A DNA stretch of 64,000 nucleotides from Eubacterium plexicaudatum ASF492 (GTDB lineage Bacteria; Bacillota; Clostridia; Lachnospirales; Lachnospiraceae). Below the pieces are notes generated by a model. It was not told the origin of the DNA. It saw only the letters and a program-made list of their open reading frames with translations, and did no database searches. Location of the stretch: contig NZ_AQFT02000001.1 of assembly GCF_000364225.2 (NCBI RefSeq), forward strand, positions 3,677,501 to 3,741,500, in the 5' to 3' direction. Shown here one piece after another: positions 17,997 to 26,697 of this stretch. The position numbers and the translations under genes are program-made. Positions within the stretch are counted from its first letter, which is position 1, and each line of letters begins with the position of its first letter.

Positions 17997-18698
17997 TCAT
18001 ATAAAAAGGATGTCCGAATGATTCATTATTATACTTCCAAACTTTTGAAATACGGGCTGTGACGGAGCGATCGAAAAGCGCATCTTTTTGTTTCGATAAG
18101 GATGCTTAAATTCCAGTCCGCAGGCACATAATCCAAGATCGGACCGCATTTGCTGTCTGCCATATTTTACATCGCCTGCCAGCGGCGTTCCAAAATGCGC
18201 CATCTGTACCCGAATCTGATGATGTCTGCCCGTCAGCAGGCGCACTTTGACAAGATTGTGCACGGGCCGGCAGCTCTCATCGGTCTCTAACAGCCGATAC
18301 ACAAGCTCCGCTTTTTTCGCCTGCGGATCTTCTTTTTTTACAACAGTCGAGCGATTGCTGCGTCCGTCTTTTTTCAGATAATTCAAAAGCGTTCCTTCTT
18401 GCGCCGACATCCTGCCTTCCGTTACTGCCAGATAGACTTTCGAAAAATCTCCCTGCTGCAGCTGTCGGTTCAGCGCTGCCGTACTTTTTGCATGTTTTCC
18501 AAATGCAAGAATTCCCTCTACCGGCTGGTCCAGGCGGTGTACAAGTCCGATGTAAGGTTCTTCGTTTTTTGCATGCCGATAGTTACGCAGCAGGCTGACC
18601 ATATCCTGCCGTAAGCTCTGCTTCGTCTGTGAAGCAGTTCCTGCCGGTTTTACACAGACCAGAATATCGGCATCTTCGTATAAAATATTTATGTTCAT
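17997..18698 (-). CDS. RluA-family RNA pseudouridine synthase
   Basis: A 233-residue pseudouridine synthase of the RluA/RsuA superfamily without an S4 domain. The catalytic block GLVHRLDQPVEGIL contains the active Asp of HRLD; KVYLAVTEG, LLTGRHHQIRVQMAHFG and DVKYG are the other conserved stretches. The Ser/Thr-rich GTASQTKQ near the N-terminus is usual for this group. The RNA target cannot be told from sequence. The ribosome site is TAGGAG. The gene starts 9 bases after the response-regulator stop, so it shares that operon. Confidence 0.92.
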   Translation of the reverse strand: MNINILYEDADILVCVKPAGTASQTKQSLRQDMVSLLRNYRHAKNEEPYIGLVHRLDQPVEGILAFGKHAKSTAALNRQLQQGDFSKVYLAVTEGRMSAQEGTLLNYLKKDGRSNRSTVVKKEDPQAKKAELVYRLLETDESCRPVHNLVKVRLLTGRHHQIRVQMAHFGTPLAGDVKYGRQQMRSDLGLCACGLEFKHPYRNKKMRFSIAPSQPVFQKFGSIIMNHSDILFI

Positions 18699-18707
18699 TT
18701 GCGGCTC

Positions 18708-19397
18708 CTACAGCTTGAATCGGTATCCAACTCCCCAGATTGTTTCAATATATTGAGGTTTTGCCGTATTAATCTCGATCTTCTCCCGAATCTTCTTTAT
18801 ATGGACGGTTACCGTTGCAATATCTCCGACCGACTCCATGTCCCAGATTTCCTTAAACAGTTCATCTTTTGTAAACACACGATTCGGATTCTGCGCCAAA
18901 AATACAAGCAGATCAAACTCTTTCGTAGTAAACTGCTTTTCTTCGTCGTTAATCCAGACGCGCCTGGCTGTCTTGTCAATTCGGATGCCCCGGATTTCCA
19001 CTATATCATTCTGCGGAACACCGCTCCCGATTAACCTTTCATATCTGGCCAGATGCGCTTTAACCCTTGCCACAAGTTCGCTTGGCGAAAACGGCTTTGT
19101 CACATAATCGTCCGCACCCATGCCAAGTCCGCGTATTTTATCTATATCATCTTTTTTGGCGGATACCATTAAAATCGGCAGATTTTTATGTTCCCGTATC
19201 TGCCGGCACACTTCAAATCCGTCCATGCCCGGCAGCATCAGATCCAGAATGACCATATTATAATCTTCTTCCAGTACTTTTTTCAGTCCTGTTTCCCCGT
19301 TTGTCTCAATCTCAACCTGAAATCCGCTCAGCTCCAGATAATCTTTTTCCAGCTCTGCAATCGTCATTTCATCTTCAATTATCAATATCCTGCTCAT
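18708..19397 (-). CDS. OmpR-family response regulator
   Basis: A 229-residue regulator. The receiver has the acidic IEDE, phosphoacceptor Asp in MVILDLMLPGMDGFE, the Ser/Lys switch (ILMVSAKKDD, VTKPFSP); the winged helix has FTTKEFDLLVFL and VHIKKIREKIE and ends IWGVGYRFKL. The first bases overlap the end of the upstream histidine kinase gene by 23 bases, so translation is coupled. In this unit the kinase precedes the regulator, the less common order. The downstream genes are RluA and the YtvI-like permease. Confidence 0.95.
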   Translation of the reverse strand: MSRILIIEDEMTIAELEKDYLELSGFQVEIETNGETGLKKVLEEDYNMVILDLMLPGMDGFEVCRQIREHKNLPILMVSAKKDDIDKIRGLGMGADDYVTKPFSPSELVARVKAHLARYERLIGSGVPQNDIVEIRGIRIDKTARRVWINDEEKQFTTKEFDLLVFLAQNPNRVFTKDELFKEIWDMESVGDIATVTVHIKKIREKIEINTAKPQYIETIWGVGYRFKL

Positions 19398-20523
19398 TTG
19401 GAACCTCCTGATATTTTCGTATTACAAAGTACATAACCGTACCCGTGCACTCTTTACTCGTCGCCCAGATTTTACCACCGTGGTCTTCCACAATTTTTTT
19501 CACGATTGACAGGCCGATTCCGCTGCCGCCCGTAGCGGAATTTCTGGAAGCGTCCGTACGGTAAAACCTGTCAAAAATAAACGGCAGATCTTTCTGTCCG
19601 ATCCCTTTGCCATTGTCTTCAATTTCCACCTGAATAAAATCTCCTACATCTTTGATTCGGATATTGATCAGCCCATGTTCTTTATCCATATATTTCACGG
19701 AATTGCTGATAATATTATCGACTACCCGTTTCAACTGTTCCGGGTCCGCAATGATCTCAACGTCGTCTCCCGCATAGTTAAAATAAGACAGCCCGATATG
19801 CTCCGCTTCCAGTTCCAGTCCGATTTCTTCAATACAGTCATTAAAATAATCTCCCGCATTAATTCGTTTGAAATTGTAGGGTATGCGGTTTGTATCAATC
19901 TTGGCATACAACGTCAGCTCATTAATCAGACGATCCATATCAATCGCTTTATTATAAATCGTACGCATATACTTATCTACTTTTTCCGGTGTATCTGCCA
20001 CCCCGTCCAATATTCCTTCCACATAGCCTTTAATCGCTGTAATCGGTGTGCGCAGATCATGGGAAATATTACTGATCAGAATCCGGTTCTGCTTTTCTGC
20101 TTCCAGTTTTTCTTCCGCGGATTCCTTAAGCCTCTGCCGCATATCTTCGAAGTTCTGACACAGACGGCCCATCTCATCTTTACTGTCCGCTTCGATTGTA
20201 AAATTCAGATTTCCTTCTTTAATATTTTTTGCTGCTTCTTCCAGTTTGCAGATAGGCGTTACAATACTGCGGTAAATCCAGGCCGTAATGGACAATCCGG
20301 TTGCTGCAAGTATCAGTACGATGCAGATCGCCATATCTTCTACCAGCACTTCCAGCTGCGACATATCCATCTTATAGGCAAGCACGCCAATGTCGATTCC
20401 CGTCTGCTGTGCAACCGTATTCATCTGAATCAGACGGATCACAAAAAAAGCACACAATGCCAGCAATATCGGCATAAATACGATCACAAAAAAGGTGATC
20501 ACCAGTTTCGTACTCAACTTCAT
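19375..20523 (-). CDS. Sensor histidine kinase
   Basis: About 382 residues from the ATG at 20523, which has ACAGGAG eight bases upstream; an in-frame extension to 20625 is not supported and would run through a terminator stem. A first membrane segment (LVITFFVIVFMPILLALCAF), a short extracellular loop, and a second (AICIVLILAATGLSITAWI) lead into HAMP. Then come the phosphoacceptor box LISNISHDLRTPITAI, the N box (NIISNSVKY), DNGKGIG, FDRFYRTDASRN and GGSGIGLSIVKKIVEDHGG. The loop is too short for a large ligand domain, hinting at intramembrane sensing. Partner of the overlapping regulator. Confidence 0.94.
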   Translation of the reverse strand: MKLSTKLVITFFVIVFMPILLALCAFFVIRLIQMNTVAQQTGIDIGVLAYKMDMSQLEVLVEDMAICIVLILAATGLSITAWIYRSIVTPICKLEEAAKNIKEGNLNFTIEADSKDEMGRLCQNFEDMRQRLKESAEEKLEAEKQNRILISNISHDLRTPITAIKGYVEGILDGVADTPEKVDKYMRTIYNKAIDMDRLINELTLYAKIDTNRIPYNFKRINAGDYFNDCIEEIGLELEAEHIGLSYFNYAGDDVEIIADPEQLKRVVDNIISNSVKYMDKEHGLINIRIKDVGDFIQVEIEDNGKGIGQKDLPFIFDRFYRTDASRNSATGGSGIGLSIVKKIVEDHGGKIWATSKECTGTVMYFVIRKYQEVPNEQDIDN

Positions 20524-20557
20524 ATACAGACTCCTGTCCTGATGCATTTTGTAAGTC

Positions 20558-20599
20558 AAAAATAACTGCAGCGGTGCCACACACACCGCTGCAGTTATT
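20558..20599 (-). terminator. Terminator of metK
   Basis: A perfect 16-bp inverted repeat, AATAACTGCAGCGGTG with CACCGCTGCAGTTATT, and a 7-base loop. On the minus strand it is followed by TTTTTG. It separates metK from the downstream histidine kinase. Confidence 0.9.
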
Positions 20600-20686
20600 A
20601 TAACATGTACCCTCTTATTTCTCATAAAATTTCGAAAAAAAGATTCTTAATTTTTTCTAAAATCATAATCGTTTTCCGAACCATGA

Positions 20687-21877
20687 TTATGCCAGATATT
20701 TTTTCAGCACATCTACTTTATCCAAAGCTTCCCAAGGCAGGTTCAGATCATTTCTGCCAAAATGACCATAAGCTGCCGTCTGTTTGTAAATCGGTCTTCT
20801 TAAATCCAGCATTTTAATAATACCTGCCGGTCGCAGATCAAAATTCTCACGTACCAGACCTACCAGCTGTGCATCCGAAAGCTTGCCTGTGCCAAACGTA
20901 TCCACCATGACGGAGGTCGGCTGTGCCACGCCGATCGCATAAGACAGCTGAATCTCACATTTGTCGGCCAGTCCGGCAGCAACAATATTTTTTGCCACAT
21001 ACCGTGCCGCATAGGCTGCGGAACGGTCTACTTTTGTACAGTCTTTACCGGAAAAAGCGCCGCCGCCGTGGCGTGCATATCCACCATATGTATCTACGAT
21101 AATTTTTCTTCCGGTCAGTCCGGCATCACCCTGTGGTCCGCCGATTACAAATCTTCCGGTAGGGTTAATAAAATACTTCGTATCCGCATCAACCATATCT
21201 TTTGGAATAACCGGATCAAATACATGTTTCATAATATCCGCATGAATCTGCTCCTGTGTCACCTCGGTATCGTGCTGCGTTGATAAAACGACTGCTTCAA
21301 GTCTCTTCGGCTTTCCTGCCTCATCATACTCTACCGATACCTGTGTCTTTCCGTCCGGACGCAGATATGTCAGCGTACCGTCTTTACGCACTTTCGTCAG
21401 CTGCAATGCCAGCTTATGTGCCAGAGAAATCGGATACGGCATATAGCTTTCCGTTTCGTTTGTAGCATAGCCAAACATCATACCCTGATCGCCCGCACCA
21501 ATCGCATCCAGCTGCTCATCTGTCATTTTGTTTTCTTTTGCTTCCAGCGCTTTGTCCACACCCATTGCGATATCTGCGGACTGTCTGTCCAGCGCCGAAA
21601 ATACGGCACACGTATTGCAGTCAAATCCCATCTTTGCGTCGTTATAACCGATTTCATTTACCGTCTTTCTTACAATTGAAGGGATATCCAGCTGTGCCTT
21701 TGTCGTAATTTCTCCCGTCACCAGTACAAACCCGGTACAGCATGCGGTTTCACAGGCTACCCGGCTCATAGGATCCTGCTCCATGCAGGCATCCAGCACT
21801 GCATCCGATATGGCGTCACACACTTTATCCGGATGTCCTTCGGTTACCGATTCTGATGTAAATAATAACTTTTCCAT
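20687..21877 (-). CDS. metK: S-adenosylmethionine synthetase
   Basis: MetK joins methionine and ATP to make S-adenosylmethionine in the cytosol. The 396-residue protein shows GHPDKVCD (ATP/methionine site), [12 protein letters not shown], and the P-loop-like [16 protein letters not shown], all in order, plus [20 protein letters not shown]. Length and motifs are normal. The ribosome site is GAAAGGAAAAA. A SAM-I riboswitch with its own terminator lies in the leader, so the gene should be shut off when SAM is plentiful. Confidence 0.98.
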   Translation of the reverse strand: MEKLLFTSESVTEGHPDKVCDAISDAVLDACMEQDPMSRVACETACCTGFVLVTGEITTKAQLDIPSIVRKTVNEIGYNDAKMGFDCNTCAVFSALDRQSADIAMGVDKALEAKENKMTDEQLDAIGAGDQGMMFGYATNETESYMPYPISLAHKLALQLTKVRKDGTLTYLRPDGKTQVSVEYDEAGKPKRLEAVVLSTQHDTEVTQEQIHADIMKHVFDPVIPKDMVDADTKYFINPTGRFVIGGPQGDAGLTGRKIIVDTYGGYARHGGGAFSGKDCTKVDRSAAYAARYVAKNIVAAGLADKCEIQLSYAIGVAQPTSVMVDTFGTGKLSDAQLVGLVRENFDLRPAGIIKMLDLRRPIYKQTAAYGHFGRNDLNLPWEALDKVDVLKKYLA

Positions 21878-21900
21878 ACTTTTTCCTTTCGTTGTCCGTC

Positions 21901-21930
21901 TGTAACAGACTGGCTTTTCAGGCTGTTACA
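21901..21930 (-). promoter_or_regulatory. Second hairpin in the metK leader
   Basis: TGTAACAG and CTGTTACA pair perfectly, with an inner CTG/CAG step, between the riboswitch terminator and the metK ribosome site. There is no T run. It may protect the processed 5' end of the read-through mRNA; the function is a guess. Confidence 0.5.
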
Positions 21931-21954
21931 TTTGATTCATCTATTTTATTGCAA

Positions 21955-22112
21955 CAAAAAAAGGTTCGCTCATAAGCGGACCTGACTCTAGGTTAAATCA
22001 TCAAATCCTCTTATTGTTCGATTACTCGCTCAGGTTGGCACCTTCCACGCATCAGCAGGGGGTTGCCGTGACTTCACAGATCCTATGTATCTCCATCACT
22101 CCGAATAAGAGA
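21955..22112 (-). promoter_or_regulatory. SAM-I (S-box) riboswitch controlling metK
   Basis: On the minus strand the aptamer runs from CTCTTATTCGGAG (near 22112) through GATGGAGATACATAGGATC, TGTGAAGTCACGGCAACC and GGTGCCAACCTGAGC to AATAAGAG (near 22008). These are the S-box landmarks: the P1 halves CTCTTATT/AATAAGAG, the kink-turn region, GGCAACC and GGTGCCAA. The expression platform ends in GGTCCGCT, loop, AGCGAACC and seven T residues (21955-21982), a clear terminator upstream of the metK start. SAM binding should favour the terminator. Confidence 0.95.
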
Positions 22113-22155
22113 AAAATCGTATGCAATTTTCGAATTCTCAAATCTAACACTATAG

Positions 22156-22184
22156 ACAATACAACAAATCATCAGAAAAGTCAA
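22156..22184 (-). promoter_or_regulatory. Promoter of the SAM riboswitch/metK transcript
   Basis: TTGACT (22179-22184), 17 bases, TATTGT (22156-22161) on the minus strand, about 45 bases before the aptamer. Confidence 0.6.
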
Positions 22185-22193
22185 TGCTAAATA

Positions 22194-22222
22194 TTGACAT
22201 TTTCTACTTTTCATCACATAAT
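22194..22222 (+). promoter_or_regulatory. Promoter of the HD-GYP gene
   Basis: A perfect TTGACA (22194-22199), 17 bases, CATAAT (22217-22222). Its -35 lies only 9 bases from the -35 of the divergent metK promoter. Confidence 0.7.
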
Positions 22223-22279
22223 ATATAGAAATACAATACTTTAAAGAAGGAACCGATTTTAGTTCCGGAGAGGAAGCAC

Positions 22280-23238
22280 ATGAACGAAACAGCATCTGCA
22301 AACACCACACCGGGTACCGCGCCTGTTCCCGGGCCCGAACAAAAACACAATACACCGATTCATAACCGTAACTATTCTCAGGCTATTAAGCAAAGTCCGG
22401 AGTTTATGAGTTTTCAGGTTGACTTTGCCGTCTGCTTAAAAGAACTGCGCGGCTATTTTCATACAATTATTGCCGAAAATTTTAAATCGCCTGACTTTCT
22501 TTTGGAAAAAACGAATTCCCTGCTTCGACCGGGACAGACCACCATTGACTTTTTTGATATGCTGCACAACCTGCGATCGGTAGACGACAGCATTTATGTC
22601 CACAGCCTGAATGTTGCGCTCATAGCAAGAATGATTGGAAAATGGCTGAAACTGAATGCCGAAGATTTGGAAACGCTGACAATAGCCGGGCTACTGCATG
22701 ATATTGGCAAATCTCTGATTCCGGACGATTTACTGAATAAACAGGGCAGACTTACGGACGAAGAATATGATCTGCTTTGCCAGCATGCGAAACTCGGGTA
22801 CGATCTTTTAAAACCACTGCCGCTTGATTCCCGCATTAAAAAAGCTGCTCTGATGCATCACGAACGTTGTGACGGTTCCGGTTATCCGGAAAAATCCACA
22901 ACCGACGATATTGATGATTTTGCACATATAATCGCCATTGCAGATGTATACGATGCTATGACCGCAGCCCGTACTTACCGCGCTCCGCTTTCTCCGTTTC
23001 AGGTGATTGCAGAATTCGAAAAAGACGGTCTGCAAAAATATAAACCAAAATATATTCTTACTTTTTGGAACATATTGCTTCCACGTACCAGAACAATCAT
23101 GTACTGCTCAGCGACGGACGTGCCGCAGACATCGTTTTGCTGAACAAACATCATCTGTCCAAACCGCTTGTCCGACTGGACAATGGGGAGTGCATTGATT
23201 TATCGAGATCTGATTTATACATTCATTCCATTATATAA
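22280..23238 (+). CDS. HD-GYP domain protein, C-terminal frameshift
   Basis: A soluble protein whose second half is an HD-GYP phosphohydrolase domain: HSLNVALIARMIG, GLLHDIGKSLIPD (the HD pair), LCQHAKLGYDLL, ALMHHERCDGSGYPE (the HHE..GxGYP block) and IIAIADVYDAMTA. Such proteins usually degrade cyclic di-GMP. The N-terminal ~80 residues are not recognised. The raw frame diverges at the T run 23062-23066; one more T gives a normal tail (LEHIASTYQNNHVLLSDGR) ending at 23238, about 319 residues. Start: ATG at 22280 after GGAGAGGAAG. It is divergent from metK and convergent with murA. Confidence 0.9.
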
Positions 23239-23252
23239 AAAATTCATAAAAA

Positions 23253-23294
23253 GACCGTATGCATGCATATCTTTCACATTCATACGGTCGTTTT
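23253..23294. terminator. Bidirectional terminator between the HD-GYP gene and murA
   Basis: GACCGTATG and CATACGGTC pair around a 19-base loop, with GTTTTAT to the right and, on the minus strand, TTTTTATG. It separates two converging genes. Confidence 0.8.
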
Positions 23295-23301
23295 ATCCGA
23301 T

Positions 23302-24596
23302 TCAACTGACTTTCAAAGTAAATTTCTGAATATCTTTTTCCGAACTGACTTTCTCAATACGTGCTCCCAGCTCACTCAGTTTATATTCAAACTGCTCATA
23401 GCCTCGTTCAATGTAATGAATATTGTCTACTACGGTAATCCCTTCTGCAGAAAGTCCTGCTATTACAAGCGCTGCTCCCGCACGCAGATCCGGTGCACTG
23501 ACTCTGGCTCCCATATAGCCGGATATTCCATTGATAATTGCAATGTTACTCTCTACTTTTATATTGGCGCCCATGCGTGTTAATTCATCCACATAGCGGA
23601 ACCTGTTTTCAAATATACTTTCCGTTACCGTACTGGTACCCTGCGCAATCCCCAGCAATACCGACATCTGCGGCTGCATATCCGTTGGAAATCCCGGATA
23701 AGCCAGTGTTGTTACCTGTGTATGATGCATCGGCTTGGAACAGACCACTCTGACGGCATCATCAAACTCTTCCACTTCACAGCCTACTTCCAGCAGTTTT
23801 GCAGAAGTCGCTTCCAGATGTTTCGGAATGACATTTTTCACCGTCACGTCGCCTTTTGTCGCAGCAGCGGCAAACATAAATGTCCCTGCTTCAATCTGAT
23901 CCGGTATAATGGAGTATTCCGTTGCATGCAGCCGTTCCACACCCACAATTCGGATCACATCCGTACCGGCTCCGCGGATGTTTGCTCCCATGCTGTTTAA
24001 AAAGTTTGCCACATCCACGACATGCGGTTCTTTTGCCGCATTTTCTATAATTGTTTTACCGTTTGCCATGGAAGCTGCCATCATAATATTAATCGTAGCT
24101 CCTACGGATACTTTATCGAGATAGATATGAGTTCCTTTCAGATCTTCTGTCTGCGCAACGATCAGTCCATGCTGGATTGATACATCCGCGCCAAGCGCAC
24201 GGAACCCTTTCAGATGCAGATCAATCGGCCTGCTTCCGATATCACAGCCGCCCGGCAGCGCAACTTCCGCATGTCTGTACTTGCCAAGAAGCGCTCCTAA
24301 CAGGTAATAAGATGCACGTATTTTTTAATATATTCATATTCCACACATAACTCTCGAATTTGAGAACCGTTGATTTTTACAGTATGTTCATCTATTCGGT
24401 GAATTTTCGCTCCAATCTCCGCCATTGCTTCCAACAGTACATTAATATCACGCACGTTCGGCAGATTATCAATTGTAACTGTTTCGTCTGTCATAATTGC
24501 AGCGGCCAGAATAGCAAGCGCCGCATTTTTTGCTCCTCCGATCTCCACTTCTCCGACAAGCGGAATACCACCCTTGATTACATAATACTGTTCCAT
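23302..24596 (-). CDS. murA: UDP-N-acetylglucosamine 1-carboxyvinyltransferase, one frameshift
   Basis: MurA adds enolpyruvate from PEP to UDP-GlcNAc, the first committed step of peptidoglycan synthesis and the fosfomycin target. The N-terminal part ([19 protein letters not shown]) and the rest lie in different frames. Adding one A at 24321-24326 yields [19 protein letters not shown], then [16 protein letters not shown] with the catalytic loop Cys, then a single frame to 23302. The reconstructed length is about 431 residues, normal for MurA. The start ATG at 24596 has GAGGTG upstream. An excellent promoter lies at 24727-24756. Confidence 0.94.
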
Positions 24597-24948
24597 CTCA
24601 CACCTCAATCTATCTCTAACTAAAGACTCCAAACTCTTTATTCATGACTGCAGAACAATTCCCGGTAAATCCAAAACAAATTCGGCACATCTGCTACAGC
24701 ACATAGCATGCCCTCATTAACACGTAATTATAGTAGCTAAATTTCTTTTTTGTCAATACTTCTTGAAAAAATATGGCAAATTATATACTTTCGTTATCAT
24801 TTTACAAATCGAACTGTTCAATATGTTAAAAAATCTGTAGAAGTTTTGGTTATCATTCGAAAAAAAACAGCGCTGCAATATATCTATTGTTAGTTTATGC
24901 CGGTTCCGGTATATGGTTCCATGGATACGGGCTGCTGTTTCGGAACGA
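24597..24948. other. Intergenic region upstream of murA
   Basis: No gene is evident. It holds the murA promoter (24727-24756). At 24860-24871 an A8 run next to CAGC could, on the minus strand, end ABC-operon transcripts by pairing GCTGTT with AACAGC near 24941-24946; that hairpin has a very long loop and is weak. Confidence 0.5.
24727..24756 (-). promoter_or_regulatory. Consensus promoter for murA
   Basis: On the minus strand a perfect TTGACA (24751-24756) and a perfect TATAAT (24727-24732) are 18 bases apart. Confidence 0.85.
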
Positions 24949-26697
24949 TTATTTTGCAAACTGACTCTCATATAGTGTCGCATAAAATCCGTTTTTTTGC
25001 AAGAGCTCCTGATGGGATCCCTGCTCAATAATTTTACCACCTTTCATTACCAGAATCACATCCGCACTTTCAATGGTAGACAAACGGTGTGCTACGATAA
25101 AACTTGTCCTGCCCTGCATCATGGATGCAAATGCTTTCTGAATCCGCATTTCCGTACGCGTATCAATAGAAGACGTCGCTTCATCCAAAATAAGCATCGG
25201 AGGCAGACAGAGCATCACTCTTGCGATACAGAGCAGCTGCTTCTGCCCCTGTGAAAGATTTCCGCCATCTTCGGTAACACGAGTGTTATAACCATCCGGC
25301 AGACGCTTAATAAAGCTATGTGCATGTGCTGCCTTTGCAGCCCGAATCATCTCTTCCTCCGTCGCGTCCGGCCGTCCCATGCAGATATTATCCCTGATCG
25401 TACCGCTGCGCAGCCATGTCTCCTGGAGTACCATTCCATACGAACCGCGCAGGCTTTTGCGCGTAATCTGTCTGATATCCGTACCATTGACCCTGATCAC
25501 ACCTGCATTTGGGTCATAAAACCGCATCAGCAGATTAATCAGCGTCGTTTTCCCGCATCCGGTCGGACCTACAATCGCGATACGCTGACTCGGACGAACA
25601 TTCAAATTAAAATCTTCAATTAATTTTTGCTCCAGTTCATAAGAAAAGCTTACATGCTCCAAATCCACACTGCCATCCGCATGTTCCAGCGCGATTGCAT
25701 CCGCACAATCCGGTATTTGCGGCTCTTCTTCTATCAGATCAAAAATGCGCGCCGCACAGGCAAGTGCATTTTGCAGTTCGGTAATAACGCCTGATATTTC
25801 ATTAAATGGTTTTGTATACTGGTTTGCATAGCTTAAAAAACAGGAAAGCTGACCAACGCTTAAATTTCCGGCAATAACCGACAAAGCTCCAAAAACTGCC
25901 ACGCCCGTATATACAAGGCTGTTCACAAAACGAGTTGCCGGATTTGTAATTGACGAAAAAAAGATGGCACGCAGGGAATACTTTTCCAGATCGGCATTGA
26001 GCGCGTCAAATCTGTCCGCAACGTTTTGTTCTCTCCCAAATGCCTGAACGACTTTCTGGTTCCCGATCATCTCGTCAATAAGCGCCGTCTGTGCGCCTCT
26101 GCTCTGTGACTGCTTCTGAAACATCTGGTACGTACTCTTTGCAATATATGCGGCTACCAGCAGCGACACCGGAGTTACGACAACCACTACCACCGTAATC
26201 ATAATGTTAATGGAAATCATAAACCCAAGTGTACCTGCAATTGTTAAAACACCCGTAAATAATTGTGTGAATCCCATTAGTAAACCGTCTGCAAACTGAT
26301 CTACGTCCGCAATTACCCGGCTTACAATTTCTCCTGTCGGATGTGCGTCCAGATATTTTAACGGCAGTTTTTCTATTTTCTGAAATGCCTCTTCCCGAAT
26401 ATCCCGAATGACCTGATACGTAATTCTGTTGTTGATCACGTTCATCAGCCATTGTGCCGCTGCCGTTACCGCAATCATAATACCGGCTTTTTTTATAATA
26501 GATAAAATGCCGTCAAAATCTACCTTTCCTTTTTCCAAAATCAGGTCTACCGCATTCCCTGTCAAAATCGGAAAATATAAAGTGGCAAATACCGTAACCG
26601 CTGCAAATAAAAGCGACAGCAGGACTAACATCCGATATTGTCTGATATAGGTAAGTACTTTACGAATTGTCTGCGACTGCCTGTTCCTGCCTTCCAT
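24949..26697 (-). CDS. ABC exporter half-transporter, canonical ATPase subunit
   Basis: A 582-residue type-IV ABC half-transporter: six membrane segments in the first ~320 residues, then an ATPase with Walker A GPTGCGKTT, Q loop MVLQETWL, signature LSQGQKQLL (Q in place of the second Gly-neighbour), Walker B MLILDEATS with the catalytic Glu, and the switch His in IVAHRLSTI. The variant signature paired with an intact Walker B is what the consensus partner of TM287/288- or BmrCD-like heterodimers shows. It overlaps the upstream partner gene by one base (TAATG), so the two are translationally coupled. Likely exports a drug-like or lipid compound; substrate unknown. Confidence 0.93.
   Translation of the reverse strand: MEGRNRQSQTIRKVLTYIRQYRMLVLLSLLFAAVTVFATLYFPILTGNAVDLILEKGKVDFDGILSIIKKAGIMIAVTAAAQWLMNVINNRITYQVIRDIREEAFQKIEKLPLKYLDAHPTGEIVSRVIADVDQFADGLLMGFTQLFTGVLTIAGTLGFMISINIMITVVVVVVTPVSLLVAAYIAKSTYQMFQKQSQSRGAQTALIDEMIGNQKVVQAFGREQNVADRFDALNADLEKYSLRAIFFSSITNPATRFVNSLVYTGVAVFGALSVIAGNLSVGQLSCFLSYANQYTKPFNEISGVITELQNALACAARIFDLIEEEPQIPDCADAIALEHADGSVDLEHVSFSYELEQKLIEDFNLNVRPSQRIAIVGPTGCGKTTLINLLMRFYDPNAGVIRVNGTDIRQITRKSLRGSYGMVLQETWLRSGTIRDNICMGRPDATEEEMIRAAKAAHAHSFIKRLPDGYNTRVTEDGGNLSQGQKQLLCIARVMLCLPPMLILDEATSSIDTRTEMRIQKAFASMMQGRTSFIVAHRLSTIESADVILVMKGGKIIEQGSHQELLQKNGFYATLYESQFAK

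Noticed and set aside
19675..20565. A 296-codon plus-strand frame
   Set aside because: Antisense to a clear histidine kinase; its composition is typical of a shadow frame.
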